DNA of 46,252 nt from Gemmatimonadota bacterium (GTDB lineage Bacteria > Gemmatimonadota > Gemmatimonadetes > Gemmatimonadales > GWC2-71-9), in the NCBI GenBank assembly GCA_020350425.1, contig CP070716.1:148996-195247 (forward strand), in the 5' to 3' direction. The translations under genes and the position numbers were made by a program. This document shows positions 32,336 through 39,730 of the stretch, in pieces. Position 1 is the first letter of the stretch. Each line of letters begins with the position of its first letter. Below the pieces are notes generated by a model, which made no database searches, was not told the origin of the DNA, and saw nothing but the letters and a program-made list of their open reading frames with translations.

Positions 32336-32644
32336 ATGACGACCCGCGAAGAAGCCGAAGCGCTGCGGAACCGCGACGAGCACTGGAAGCTCGGCATCCT
32401 CTATGCGTGCCGCGAGGATCCTCGCGTGATCGTGCGAAACCGCCTCCTGATAGGCTGGACGTGGAACTTCCGACACCGATGGGCGCTTCCGACGATCCTG
32501 GCCTTCATCATGATCGGCATCGGTCCAGCTGCGGTCCTGTGGACCGCTGGAGTCACCGATGGGCTGGTGCTGTTCGGCGTCACCGCGGTGTCTATGCTTT
32601 TCCTCGTTGGGGTGGCACACCACATCGCGTCCGGTCCTCGCTAG
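32336..32644 (+). CDS. DUF5808-type small membrane protein
   Basis: 102 residues. The N-terminal HWKLGILYACREDPRVIV and LLIGWTWNFRHRWAL match the DUF5808 pattern (WKxGxxYxNPxDPRxxV..GWTxN). Two hydrophobic segments follow. AAGGAG precedes both the GTG at 32330 and the ATG at 32336; the ATG is used. Function unknown. The family often accompanies stress- or transport-related membrane genes. Confidence 0.78.
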   Translation: MTTREEAEALRNRDEHWKLGILYACREDPRVIVRNRLLIGWTWNFRHRWALPTILAFIMIGIGPAAVLWTAGVTDGLVLFGVTAVSMLFLVGVAHHIASGPR

Positions 32645-32654
32645 CCGCTCAACC

Positions 32655-33035
32655 ATGACGACACCACTGATCGTGGCCAGCATTCTCATCACGCTCGCAC
32701 TCGCGTTCTACTCCCTCGGGGTGTGGTCCGAGCGCATCGCCCGCTACCTCAAACCGTGGCACGTAGCGGCGTTCTGGACCGGCTTCCTGTTCGATGTCTC
32801 CGGCACGTGGGCAATGCGTCGCCTGGCCGAGGGTCCGTTCGACTTGCGTGAGCCACACACGCTCACCGGCCAAGTCGCCCTCTGGCTGATGCTGGCACAT
32901 GCCCTCTGGGCCACGTGGGTGACGCGCAGGGGGAGCGAAGCGGCGCGGACCGGGTTCCACCGCTACAGCCTCTTCGTCTGGCTGGTCTGGCTGGTTCCCT
33001 ACTTTGGAGGTATGTACTTGGGCATGCGGGGGTGA
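32655..33035 (+). CDS. HsmA/TIGR03987 family membrane protein
   Basis: 126 residues, four hydrophobic segments. The pattern LALAFYSLGVWSERIARYLK, WHVAAFWTGFLFDVSGTWAM, LTGQVALWLMLAHALWATWV and HRYSLFVWLVWLVPYFGGM fits the small TIGR03987 family of unknown function. The ATG at 32655 lies 11 bases after the previous stop. The four aromatic-rich helices and histidines could bind a cofactor, but that is only a guess. Confidence 0.78.
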   Translation: MTTPLIVASILITLALAFYSLGVWSERIARYLKPWHVAAFWTGFLFDVSGTWAMRRLAEGPFDLREPHTLTGQVALWLMLAHALWATWVTRRGSEAARTGFHRYSLFVWLVWLVPYFGGMYLGMRG

Positions 33036-33068
33036 GGCACCGGCACACTCAACAGGGTTCTCGCGCTC

Positions 33069-33545
33069 ATGGATCTCCCTGAAAGGTTCGATACCATCGA
33101 TACCCGCGTCACGGCCTGGATGGCGCGGCACGGGATCACAGTGACACGTCTCGCCCTGGGCATCGTCTTCCTCTGGTTCGGCGCCATCAAGTTCGTGCCG
33201 GACTGGAGCCCGGCGGCGGACCTCGCGACCCGCACGGTGGACCGGCTGACCTTCGGCCTGATCGGGCCGGCCGTTGGCCTCCCCGTTCTCGCCGCGTGGG
33301 AGTCGGCGATCGGTCTGGGGCTTCTCACGGGAAGGCTGCTGCGTTTCACGCTCCTGCTGCTGTTCCTGCAGATGCTGGGCACGATGACGCCGCTCGTGTT
33401 CTTTCCCTCGGAAACGTTCGTGGCGTTCCCGTTCTCGCCGACCTTCGAGGGGCAGTACATCATCAAGAACCTCGTGCTCGTCGGAGCGGCGCTCGTGATC
33501 GGCGCAACGGTTCGGGGCGGGCGGCTGCGGGCCGAGCCCGCGTGA
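33069..33545 (+). CDS. DoxX/DUF417-like membrane protein
   Basis: 158 residues. VTRLALGIVFLWFGAIKFVP is the family's first helix, followed by LTFGLIGPAVGLPVLAAWES, RFTLLLLFLQMLGTMTPLVF and YIIKNLVLVGAALVIGA. The 'SPTFEGQYIIKNLVL' segment is diagnostic for the DUF417 (YkgB) branch. It overlaps the SRPBCC gene by four bases (GTGA). It is a second, intact DoxX-related protein; the one at 25233 has a premature stop. Confidence 0.87.
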   Translation: MDLPERFDTIDTRVTAWMARHGITVTRLALGIVFLWFGAIKFVPDWSPAADLATRTVDRLTFGLIGPAVGLPVLAAWESAIGLGLLTGRLLRFTLLLLFLQMLGTMTPLVFFPSETFVAFPFSPTFEGQYIIKNLVLVGAALVIGATVRGGRLRAEPA

Positions 33546-33982
33546 GCACCGCGCCCGAGCCGGCGATCCGCTGGCGAATCCACCTGCGGTCACCGCCAGC
33601 GCAGGTGTTCGAGCGCCTCGCGACCGCAGAGGGGCGCCGCAGCTTCTGGGCCCGATCGGCCGAGCAGCGCGGGGACGAGATCGAGTTCGTGTTCCTCAGC
33701 GGACAACGCCTGCGGAGCACCGTCCACGAGAGCAGGCCGCCGCACCGCTTCGCACTCAGCTACTTTGAGGGGAGCCGCGTGACGTTCGAGCTGGAGCCGG
33801 ACGGCACGGGTGGAACCGATTTGACACTGACCGAGGAGGGCCTGCCCGCCGGTGAGCGAGACGACAATCTGGCGGGCTGGGTAGCGGTCCTCCTGACGCT
33901 CAAGGCCGTGGTGGACTTCGCAGTGGACCTGCGCAACCACGACGCCCGCCGCACGTGGCTTCAGGGATACGTGGATGTCTGA
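33542..33982 (+). CDS. SRPBCC (AHSA1-like) domain protein
   Basis: 146 residues. The START-like fold begins RWRIHLRSPPAQVFERLATA and ends with TLKAVVDFAVDLRNHDARRT, the amphipathic C-terminal helix. The middle (VTFELEPDGTGGTDLTLTEE) is typical of AHSA1-like proteins that bind small hydrophobic ligands. The GTG at 33542 overlaps the DUF417 stop. The last eight bases overlap the DUF454 gene, so three genes are read as one chain. Confidence 0.87.
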   Translation: MSTAPEPAIRWRIHLRSPPAQVFERLATAEGRRSFWARSAEQRGDEIEFVFLSGQRLRSTVHESRPPHRFALSYFEGSRVTFELEPDGTGGTDLTLTEEGLPAGERDDNLAGWVAVLLTLKAVVDFAVDLRNHDARRTWLQGYVDV

Positions 33983-34412
33983 GCAACAGGTTCCAGCGGG
34001 GCCCGGTGAGCGAAGGGCCATGTCGGCGTTCCTCAAATGGGTGCTGATATCCGTCGGCGTGATCTGCGTCGGACTGGGCGTCATCGGCATCTTCGTGCCG
34101 CTCCTGCCCACCACACCCTTTCTCCTCGTGGCGGCCGCCTGCTTCATCCGAAGTTCGGACCGACTGTATCAACGCCTCGTCACGCACCCCATGCTCGGCC
34201 CGTACATCCGGAACTACCGGGAGCACCGAGCCATCACGCGCCGAGCGAGAATCGTGGCCCTGGTGCTGCTGTGGGCCACCATCGGCTACGCCGCATTCGG
34301 GCTGGCAACCTCGCTCGCCCTGCGTATCATTGTCCTGTCGATTGCCACAGCCGTAACCGTGCACCTGGTACGTCTCAAGACGTTGCCCGAGAACGGGCCG
34401 CCGAAGGCTTGA
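33975..34412 (+). CDS. DUF454 (YbaN-like) inner membrane protein
   Basis: 145 residues with the DUF454 signature: GVIGIFVPLLPTTPFLLVAA, CFIRSSDRLYQRLVTHPMLG, a conserved YIRNYREHRAI and two later helices. Family members are small inner-membrane proteins, some near haem or porphyrin genes; no activity is assigned. The ATG at 33975 starts inside the SRPBCC gene. An internal ATG at 34020 would shorten the polar N-terminus. Confidence 0.88.
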   Translation: MSEQQVPAGPGERRAMSAFLKWVLISVGVICVGLGVIGIFVPLLPTTPFLLVAAACFIRSSDRLYQRLVTHPMLGPYIRNYREHRAITRRARIVALVLLWATIGYAAFGLATSLALRIIVLSIATAVTVHLVRLKTLPENGPPKA

Positions 34413-34497
34413 GAGGCCACCGCTGAGCGCATTTCCAACAGCCACGTGCTGCTTTCGGCACTGCACCGCCACCGCACCGGCGTCCCTGCGCCTCGAG

Positions 34498-34815
34498 GTG
34501 ACCCCGCCCCCCGACAACGCACCGGTGATCCTGTGGGCGCACGAGGAGTGCTTCGCGACCCAGCGCGACACCGCCGTGGAGCCCGACGACCCCCAGGACC
34601 ACGGGCACATTCCCGGCGACGCCAGGTGCGCATTCTGTGGCGACACTCTGCCCATCGTCGGCAGGCACCCCTACGTGTTCGACGTCGGGACGTTCTCGCC
34701 ACCGCATCGATTCTGGGCCCACGCACCCTGCCTGCTGGAGCGCCTCGTTTCTGGCTCGGCTGAACAGCTCGATGCGACGAGGCGGGATGCGCGTGCGGGA
34801 GGAGAGCCCGCATGA
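34498..34815 (+). CDS. Small protein with paired Cys/His motifs
   Basis: At least 105 residues from the GTG at 34498: VILWAHEECFATQRD, then RCAFCGDTLPIVGRHPYVFD and HRFWAHAPCLLERL. The repeat of 'WAHxxC' with CxxC suggests two zinc sites. The frame stays open upstream to 34423 and encodes more cysteines (ATCCFRHCTAT), which may be the first half of a ribbon, but no ATG, GTG or TTG lies there; a CTG at 34423 is possible. Family unknown. It overlaps the next ATG by four bases. Confidence 0.65.
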   Translation: MTPPPDNAPVILWAHEECFATQRDTAVEPDDPQDHGHIPGDARCAFCGDTLPIVGRHPYVFDVGTFSPPHRFWAHAPCLLERLVSGSAEQLDATRRDARAGGEPA

Positions 34816-34953
34816 CGAAGCTGCTTGGCCAACGGTTGTTCGAGGTCAAGACCGCGCTCGAAGAGCTCGAGAAGGAGCTGCGATGCGGATGAGCTCGGGC
34901 AGTTCCGCGCCGTGATCGGTGAGGTCGCGAACCGTCTGGCCAGCATGAGCTGA
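34812..34953 (+). pseudogene. Small coiled-coil gene split by one extra base
   Basis: The ATG at 34812 (ATGA overlap with the gene before) starts MTKLLGQRLFEVKTALEELE, KELRC and then stops after 26 codons at 34890-34892. Skipping one base after TGC lets the reading continue as DELGQFRAVIGEVANRLASM and end at 34951-34953. The total length, 142, is a multiple of three plus one. The restored protein would be about 46 residues and helical. It may be a sequencing or assembly error or a real frameshift. Confidence 0.6.
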
Positions 34954-34974
34954 GGGCTGCGCGGGAACGCCACG

Positions 34975-35137
34975 GTGACCGAGACCGGTGAGCGTATCTG
35001 CCCGGCGTGCTGGAGCGTGTTCACCGAGCTGCCCGCCTCCGAGTACGGCAAGGGTGCGCGGCGATCTGATCAAGGAATGGCGGGTGTACGCCCACAACGA
35101 GCCGATCCGGCTCTGCATGGAGGTTGGCTCGGAGTAG
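34975..35137 (+). pseudogene. Small Cys-containing gene split by one extra base
   Basis: The GTG at 34975 starts TETGERICPACWSVFTELPA, SEYGKG. Reading must shift by one base near 35054-35060 to continue as RGDLIKEWRVYAHNEPIRLC, MEVGSE, ending with TAG at 35135-35137. The total length, 163, is again a multiple of three plus one. The unshifted frame runs on as unlikely Arg-rich sequence into the next gene. The restored protein of about 53 residues has one CxxC and looks like a small zinc or regulatory protein of unknown family. Confidence 0.6.
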
Positions 35138-35168
35138 CCTGGACCGACCTACACCGAAGGAGGCCACG

Positions 35169-35591
35169 ATGAGTGGGATCAACGTTAACCGCTGGCTTGC
35201 GGGCGGCGTCGCCGCCGGCATCCTGATCTGGATCCTGGAGGGCATCGGCAGCGTGCTCTACATGGGCCAGATGGAGACGGCGCTCGAAGCGCACAACCTC
35301 TCGATGGAGATGAGCACCGCGGTCGTCTTCATCAGCATCGTGGTCAGCCTGGTCGCCGGGCTGACGCTGGTCTTCTTCTACGCGGCGGCGCGCCCCCGTT
35401 TCGGCCCGGGCCCCAAGACCGCGGTCATCGTGGCGGTAGCGCTCTGGTTCGGGAGCATGTTCCTGTCGCTCATGGGCTACCACATGATGAACCTCTTCCC
35501 CCCCGGCCTGCTCGTCATGTGGGGGGTGATGGGTCTCGTCGAGTGGATCCTGGCTGCGTTGCTGGGTGGCGTGATCTACAAGGAGGCCTGA
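35169..35591 (+). CDS. Four-helix conserved membrane protein
   Basis: 140 residues. The ATG at 35169 has a strong AAGGAGG six bases upstream. The helices are WLAGGVAAGILIWILEGIGS, STAVVFISIVVSLVAGLTLV, VAVALWFGSMFLSLMGYHMM and LLVMWGVMGLVEWILAALLG. I have seen this type as an unassigned family in several soil phyla; no function is known. It comes after the two frameshifted small genes, in the same direction. Confidence 0.8.
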   Translation: MSGINVNRWLAGGVAAGILIWILEGIGSVLYMGQMETALEAHNLSMEMSTAVVFISIVVSLVAGLTLVFFYAAARPRFGPGPKTAVIVAVALWFGSMFLSLMGYHMMNLFPPGLLVMWGVMGLVEWILAALLGGVIYKEA

Positions 35592-35601
35592 GACCGGCCC
35601 T

Positions 35602-35630
35602 TGCCCTGCCGACTGGACATATGTATATTG
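35602..35630 (+). promoter_or_regulatory. Probable promoter for the FmdB-family gene
   Basis: TTGCCC at 35602-35607 and TATATT at 35625-35630 are separated by 17 bases, in one of the few AT-rich stretches of the window (TATGTATATTGC). The start would lie about 40 bases before the GTG at 35677. It shows that the FmdB gene has its own transcription unit. Confidence 0.55.
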
Positions 35631-35676
35631 CTCTATCACTATTTATTGCCTGAGACCGACACCCGAGCCAGAGACC

Positions 35677-35883
35677 GTGCCAGCATACGACTACGTCTGC
35701 CAGGATTGTGGAGAGACCTTCGAGATTCGCGCCTCCATGGCCGCCTACTCGGAGGGTCTCAGCCCACGGTGCCAGAGGTGCGGTTCCGAGCATGTCGCTC
35801 GCAGCTTCTCCGCGGTGAGCTTCCTGAGCGGGTCGGGGGGCGCGGGACGGGCGGCGGCGTGCGGGCCCAGCGGCTTCAGCTGA
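35677..35883 (+). CDS. FmdB family zinc ribbon protein
   Basis: 68 residues: MPAYDYVCQDCGETFEIRAS, MAAYSEGLSPRCQRCGSEHV, ARSFSAVSFLSGSG. CxxC at 8-11 and CxxC near 32-35 bind one zinc; the family's usual YxYxCxxCG start is intact. The putative regulator name comes from formamidase and methylamine clusters, but most members have no known role. The C-terminus is Gly/Ala/Ser-rich, as is common. It has its own promoter and is followed by a long perfect hairpin. Confidence 0.9.
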   Translation: MPAYDYVCQDCGETFEIRASMAAYSEGLSPRCQRCGSEHVARSFSAVSFLSGSGGAGRAAACGPSGFS

Positions 35884-35937
35884 GCGGTGTGACGCCGCCC
35901 GGTCTGGGCGGGTGAACGCGAGCCTGAGGGACTGCGA

Positions 35938-35970
35938 GGGAACGGGCCGGCGACAAGCCGGCCCGTTCCC
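35938..35970. terminator. Perfect 14-bp hairpin after the FmdB gene
   Basis: The arms GGGAACGGGCCGGC (35938-35951) and GCCGGCCCGTTCCC (35957-35970) pair perfectly around a five-base loop GACAA. No run of T follows (GTAGGCGG), so it is not a classical intrinsic terminator, but it lies between two genes and would stall polymerase strongly. It could also protect the 3' end of the transcript. Confidence 0.5.
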
Positions 35971-36023
35971 GTAGGCGGCCGTGCGAGGCAGATTCGTGAA
36001 CGCCGCGAACGGAGGGTCTTCGA

Positions 36024-36344
36024 ATGATCGCACGAACCTGGCACGGCGCCGTGCCGCTCGCGAAGGCGGACGCGTACCACGCCTACCTGCTGGCCACGGG
36101 CGTGCCCGACCTGGGGGCGACACCCGGCAACCGTGGCGTCTACGTCATGCGTCGCGTGGAGGGCGGGCGGGCGCACTTCCTCATGATCTCGCTGTGGGAT
36201 TCGATCGAGGCCATCCGGGCCTTCGCCGGTGACGATGTCGAGCGTGCCCGCTACTACCCGGAGGACCGCGACTTCCTCCTGCAGCTGGAGCCGAATGTGA
36301 CTCACTACGAGGTCCTCGAGGTATCCAAGCTACCTGGCCCGTGA
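36024..36344 (+). CDS. Antibiotic biosynthesis monooxygenase-like (ABM fold) protein
   Basis: 106 residues: MIARTWHGAVPLAKADAYHA at the start, GNRGVYVMRRVEGGRAHFLM, the core 'ISLWDSIEAIRAFAGDDV', ARYYPEDRDFLLQLEPNV and HYEVLEV. The 'TxW(H)GxVP...SLWDSxExIxxFAG' pattern is the small dimeric alpha/beta-barrel ABM type found in enzymes acting on haem or aromatic compounds. No specific substrate is evident. The ATG at 36024 is used. Confidence 0.82.
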   Translation: MIARTWHGAVPLAKADAYHAYLLATGVPDLGATPGNRGVYVMRRVEGGRAHFLMISLWDSIEAIRAFAGDDVERARYYPEDRDFLLQLEPNVTHYEVLEVSKLPGP

Positions 36345-36401
36345 GGAGCGGGCCGGCAGCCACCTGGTTGTGCGACGCACGCCCTTCACGAGGAGCCTGC
36401 G

Positions 36402-36806
36402 ATGAGACGTGTCACGTGTGCATTGGCGGCCACGGCCGCCCTGGCGCTGGCCGCCTGCGAGGGCGACCAGATCATCGATGGGGAGATCGCGTCCGTCACC
36501 GTCTACGGCAGCGTGACGAACGCCGCAAGCGAGCCGATAGACGGCGCGGTCCTCCGCTTCTGGATCTTCTGGACCTTCGAAGACGGACCACCGTACGCGT
36601 CCGATACCGCCGACGCGTCGGGCGCCTACCACGCGCAACTCACCACTTGGGGCTCGCGCACCGTGGTGGACCTGCGCATCATCGCTGAGGGACCGGAGGA
36701 GTCGGGCTTCCGGCCCGATACCGTGCTGCGGGAGGGCGTGGTCCTGAACGGCGGCGACGTGCCCGACAGCGTGCGGGTCGATTTCGTGCTGCAGCCGGCC
36801 CCGTGA
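36402..36806 (+). CDS. Lipoprotein with carboxypeptidase-regulatory-like beta domain
   Basis: 134 residues. Signal peptide MRRVTCALAATAALALAACE with lipobox before the Cys. The mature part (VTVYGSVTNAASEPIDGAVL, then SDTADASGAYHAQLTTWGS) resembles one Ig-like, CarboxypepD_reg domain. These proteins are found on the periplasmic face. The stop overlaps the cupin gene by four bases (GTGA). Function unknown. Confidence 0.82.
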   Translation: MRRVTCALAATAALALAACEGDQIIDGEIASVTVYGSVTNAASEPIDGAVLRFWIFWTFEDGPPYASDTADASGAYHAQLTTWGSRTVVDLRIIAEGPEESGFRPDTVLREGVVLNGGDVPDSVRVDFVLQPAP

Positions 36807-37177
36807 CGGAGCAGATCATGCAGAAGATCAACCTGGCGGAGAAGCTGAGCCTGTTCACCGACTACTGGCGCCCTCGCATCGTCGCCGATCTCAACGGCCA
36901 GCAGGTGAAGCTGGCCAAGCTGAAAGGCGAGTTCGAGTGGCACCATCACGAGCGGGAAGACGAGCTGTTCCTGGTGCTCCGGGGCCGGCTGACCATCAAG
37001 CTGCGCGACGGCGACGTGCGACTGGAGGAGGGCGAGTGCGTCGTCGTTCCCCGGGGCGTGGAGCACAAGCCGGTCGCCGAGGACGAGGCGCACGTGCTCC
37101 TGTTCGAGCCCGCCACGACGCTCAATACCGGCAACGTGCGGAGCGAGCGCACGGTGGAGGAGCTGAAGCGACTGTGA
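36803..37177 (+). CDS. Cupin domain protein
   Basis: 124 residues. The cupin core is GEFEWHHHEREDELFLVLRG (metal-binding His cluster and Glu), then GDVRLEEGECVVVPRGVEHK with the second histidine. The N-terminus is helical (INLAEKLSLFTDYWRPRIVA). Such single-domain cupins bind Fe, Mn or Zn and may be isomerases, dioxygenases or sensors. It is coupled by overlaps with genes on both sides (36806 and 37174). Confidence 0.87.
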   Translation: MTEQIMQKINLAEKLSLFTDYWRPRIVADLNGQQVKLAKLKGEFEWHHHEREDELFLVLRGRLTIKLRDGDVRLEEGECVVVPRGVEHKPVAEDEAHVLLFEPATTLNTGNVRSERTVEELKRL

Positions 37178-37488
37178 CGTCCGTGAGCGCCGACCAGGTC
37201 CCGACGCGACTCGAGGCGGAGCGCATCGTGCGGCTCTCCCGTGGAGAGTGGGAGGCGGTGGCGCCCGCCTTCGCCGTACTCGAGCGCCACGCGACCGGGG
37301 TGGCCGGCGACCTGCTCATCGTGCGTGGGCCTTCGAGCCTCGCCGCGGTGGAGGAGCCGAGCTCCGGCGAACGTGTGATTCGCCGGCTTCCCGACCAGGC
37401 CGCGGCCCGGCTGTTCGTTCAGGAGCGCCTGGCGCAGTACGAGCGGATGTGGGACGGCTGCGGCTGCAAGGTCGACTACTACGGGTAG
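37174..37488 (+). CDS. Small hypothetical protein
   Basis: 104 residues, starting VTSVSADQVPTRLEAERIVR from the GTG at 37174 (GTGA overlap with the cupin); a second GTG at 37183 is possible. The middle is VLERHATGVAGDLLIVRGPS and the C-terminus ends YERMWDGCGCKVDYYG, with a striking GCGC. It has no signal peptide. I do not recognise a family. Its stop is three bases from the stop of the convergent AMMECR1 gene. Confidence 0.7.
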   Translation: MTSVSADQVPTRLEAERIVRLSRGEWEAVAPAFAVLERHATGVAGDLLIVRGPSSLAAVEEPSSGERVIRRLPDQAAARLFVQERLAQYERMWDGCGCKVDYYG

Positions 37489-37491
37489 GGG

Positions 37492-38100
37492 CTACTCCGC
37501 CGCGACTTTCTCCACCACGAACCGCCAGCACCGCATGCCGGGCGACCAGTAGTCGTCGGGAAGTCCCGCCTTGCGCTTCAAGTGCGTGACGAAGTCCACC
37601 GGATCGGGCAGCTGCTCCCATACCTGCGGCAGGAACAGCCCGCGCCGCCCGCCATCCTCGAGGATCAGGCCGTCCACGCCGGGCCGGAGGATCGCCAGCA
37701 ACTCTGCCTCCCCCACAACCTCCAGCGGCACCGGCGGTCCCAGCAGCGAGAGATGAAGTTCGAGTTCGGTCAGTTCCTTCGGTGACAGCGGGGGGAAACG
37801 GGGGTCACGAAACGCCGCGGCGTAGGCATTGTGCGAAACGTCCGAGGCGAGCGGCCGGTACGCCTCGAAGCTCCCGATGCATCCGCGCAGCGCGCCCTCG
37901 ATCTCCAGCGTGACGAAGCTGGCCCCAGGACGGCGAAGCGCGACCGGCATCTCCTCCAGGTCGACCGGCAGCGGCTCGCCGACGTCCAGACCGTGCCGGA
38001 TGGAGGCTCGGGCGATCGCCAGCAGCTCCGCGCCGTCCTCGGCCGACACGGTGCCCGGCGCCTTGGGTTCGCTGGTGTGTGGGGGCTCGTCTGGTACCAT
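37492..38100 (-). CDS. amrA: AMMECR1 (AmmA) domain protein
   Basis: 202 residues on the minus strand. The AMMECR1 domain is clear: ASFVTLEIEGALRGCIGSFE, the core 'LRGCIG', RPLASDVSHNAYAAAFRDPR, FPPLSPKELTELELHLSLLG, then LPQVWEQLPDPVDFVTHLKR and PGMRCWRF. It is usually encoded with the Memo-like (AmmB) and radical-SAM (AmmeMemoRadiSam) partners; neither is visible nearby. The 246 bases between its start and the DUF5655 gene contain no certain feature. Confidence 0.9.
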   Translation of the reverse strand: MVPDEPPHTSEPKAPGTVSAEDGAELLAIARASIRHGLDVGEPLPVDLEEMPVALRRPGASFVTLEIEGALRGCIGSFEAYRPLASDVSHNAYAAAFRDPRFPPLSPKELTELELHLSLLGPPVPLEVVGEAELLAILRPGVDGLILEDGGRRGLFLPQVWEQLPDPVDFVTHLKRKAGLPDDYWSPGMRCWRFVVEKVAAE

Positions 38101-38346
38101 GCGTGTCGGTCCTCCCCCTGCCAGCAGAATCTACGTTTCTGACGGCGCTTGCCTAGTTGCGCTGATCGTGCAGGATGAGGCGACCGATCAGGAACGCGAG
38201 CCGAACGGTATCCGATTCATTCCCATGGCATTGGAGATCACGCCGTAGGCCTCGGGATCCCGCTCTGGACTTTCCCGGGAATCGGGTGCAGCGTATCTAC
38301 ACGTCCCATTCCGGTACTCCCCCGCGGAGCAATCCCTCACCGACGA

Positions 38347-39138
38347 ATGAGCAGGAGCGAGAAGCCGCTCTGGAAGTGCCCCAAGTGTGGCCACGAGTTC
38401 GTCACCGAGAACTTGTGGCACGCGTGCGGACGCTACAGCCTGGCTGACCACTTCGAGGATGCCGATCCCAAGGTGCGCGAGCTGTTCGACCGCTTCACCG
38501 CCATGGTCGAGGCGTGCGGGCCCGTCACCATCTACGCCGAGCAAACGCGCATCGTGTGCCAGGTTCGCGTGCGCTTCGCCGGAGTCGTTCCCCGCCGACG
38601 CGACCTCGACATCGGCGTGTGGCTCACGCGGCCCGTGCAGCACGCCAGGCTGCGCCGTACGGAGCTGATCCCACCGAGCACGTTCGTCCACCACTTCCGG
38701 TTCAAGCGGCCGGCGGAACTGGACGACGCGTTCATGGCCATCGTCCGGGAAGGGTACGCCGTCGGGCGGCAGCAGCATCCCGAACGCGGCGCGCCTCCCA
38801 AGCCGCGTCGACGGCAGCGCAAGAGCGGCCAGGGCAAGCGCGTGAAGGAGGGCGAGACGCCGCAGCCCGAGCGGTCCGCAGCGAGGCAGGAGCCCGCCGA
38901 GACGGGCACGCCGGCGGAAACGCGCGAGACGCCGCCGCGTGAGAAGGCCGCTGCCAAGCGCCACCCCGCCAAGAGGGGCAAGCGGGCGAGGCACGGCGAG
39001 AAGCCGCAGCGTGAGAAGCCCGCCGCCGGGAAGGAGCCGGCCAAGAAGCGAGCGCCCCGCAAGGGCAAGCGCGCGACCGGAAAGTCCGCCCCCAAGGCCG
39101 AGCCGACGCCGCCTGAGGAGACCGGGGACGCGTCGTGA
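38347..39138 (+). CDS. DUF5655 domain protein with long basic tail
   Basis: 263 residues. A short CxxC ribbon (KCPKCGHEFVTENLWHACGR) precedes the DUF5655 domain (RELFDRFTAMVEACGPVTIY and VRVRFAGVVPRRRDLDIGVW, ending near GYAVGRQQHP). The last 115 residues consist almost only of Lys, Arg, Ala, Pro, Glu and Gly, a low-complexity, histone-H1-like tail. DUF5655 may bind DNA or RNA; the family role is unclear. The stop overlaps the PrdX-like gene (GTGA). Confidence 0.8.
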   Translation: MSRSEKPLWKCPKCGHEFVTENLWHACGRYSLADHFEDADPKVRELFDRFTAMVEACGPVTIYAEQTRIVCQVRVRFAGVVPRRRDLDIGVWLTRPVQHARLRRTELIPPSTFVHHFRFKRPAELDDAFMAIVREGYAVGRQQHPERGAPPKPRRRQRKSGQGKRVKEGETPQPERSAARQEPAETGTPAETRETPPREKAAAKRHPAKRGKRARHGEKPQREKPAAGKEPAKKRAPRKGKRATGKSAPKAEPTPPEETGDAS

Positions 39139-39668
39139 CCGAGGGGGAGCGCGAGGGCACGCTCGCCGACGGTAGCACCCCAGCGACGTCTCAGGAACTC
39201 CTCTCGCGGCTGCGGGACCTCGGGATCGAGGCGCCGCTCACGGAACACGAGGCCGTCTTCACGGTGGACCAGGCCAAGGCCGTGCGCGGCGGCCTCGAGG
39301 GTTGTCACACCAAGAACCTGTTCGTGCGCAACAAGAAGGAATCGATGTGGCTGGTGACCTGCCTGGCCGATAAGGCCGTAGACCTGAAGTGGCTGGGTGA
39401 GCACATCGGTGCCGGACGGCTGTCCTTTGGCAGCCCGCGGCGCCTCATGAGGTTCCTCGGTGTGACTCCCGGCGCGGTATCGCCCTTCGCGATCGTGAAC
39501 GACGGGCAGCGAAGGGTCCGGGTCGTGCTCGACCGGGAGGTGCTGAAGCAGGAGCCGATCAATTTCCACCCCCTCGACAACCGCATGACCGTCACCATTG
39601 GCGCCAAGGACTTCCTGCGGTTCCTCGAATCCGAGCGCCACGCTCCGCAGATCATCACCTTTCCGTAA
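39135..39668 (+). CDS. PrdX/YbaK-type prolyl-tRNA deacylase-like protein
   Basis: 177 residues with the aminoacyl-tRNA editing fold: LTEHEAVFTVDQAKAVRGGL, GCHTKNLFVRNKKESMWLVT (the conserved K-N-L-F-x-R-x-K), LSFGSPRRLMRFLGVTPGAV, SPFAIVND and NFHPLDNRMTVTIGAKDFLR. Such proteins hydrolyse mischarged alanyl- or cysteinyl-tRNA(Pro). The GTG at 39135 overlaps the preceding stop. Confidence 0.9.
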   Translation: MTEGEREGTLADGSTPATSQELLSRLRDLGIEAPLTEHEAVFTVDQAKAVRGGLEGCHTKNLFVRNKKESMWLVTCLADKAVDLKWLGEHIGAGRLSFGSPRRLMRFLGVTPGAVSPFAIVNDGQRRVRVVLDREVLKQEPINFHPLDNRMTVTIGAKDFLRFLESERHAPQIITFP

Positions 39669-39730
39669 CGGCGTGCACTTGCGCCGCCCATCTGCTGCGC
39701 CGATAATCTCGGACCCACCCATGCCGACCG

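Noticed and set aside
34812..35137. Programmed +1/-1 frameshifting in the two small genes
   Set aside because: No slippery heptamer or downstream structure is evident at either site, so simple insertion or sequence error is more likely.
38165..38248. A short in-frame segment ending NGIRFIPMALEITP before a TAG
   Set aside because: It looks somewhat protein-like, but there is no convincing start or relative. It is left as unassigned intergenic sequence.
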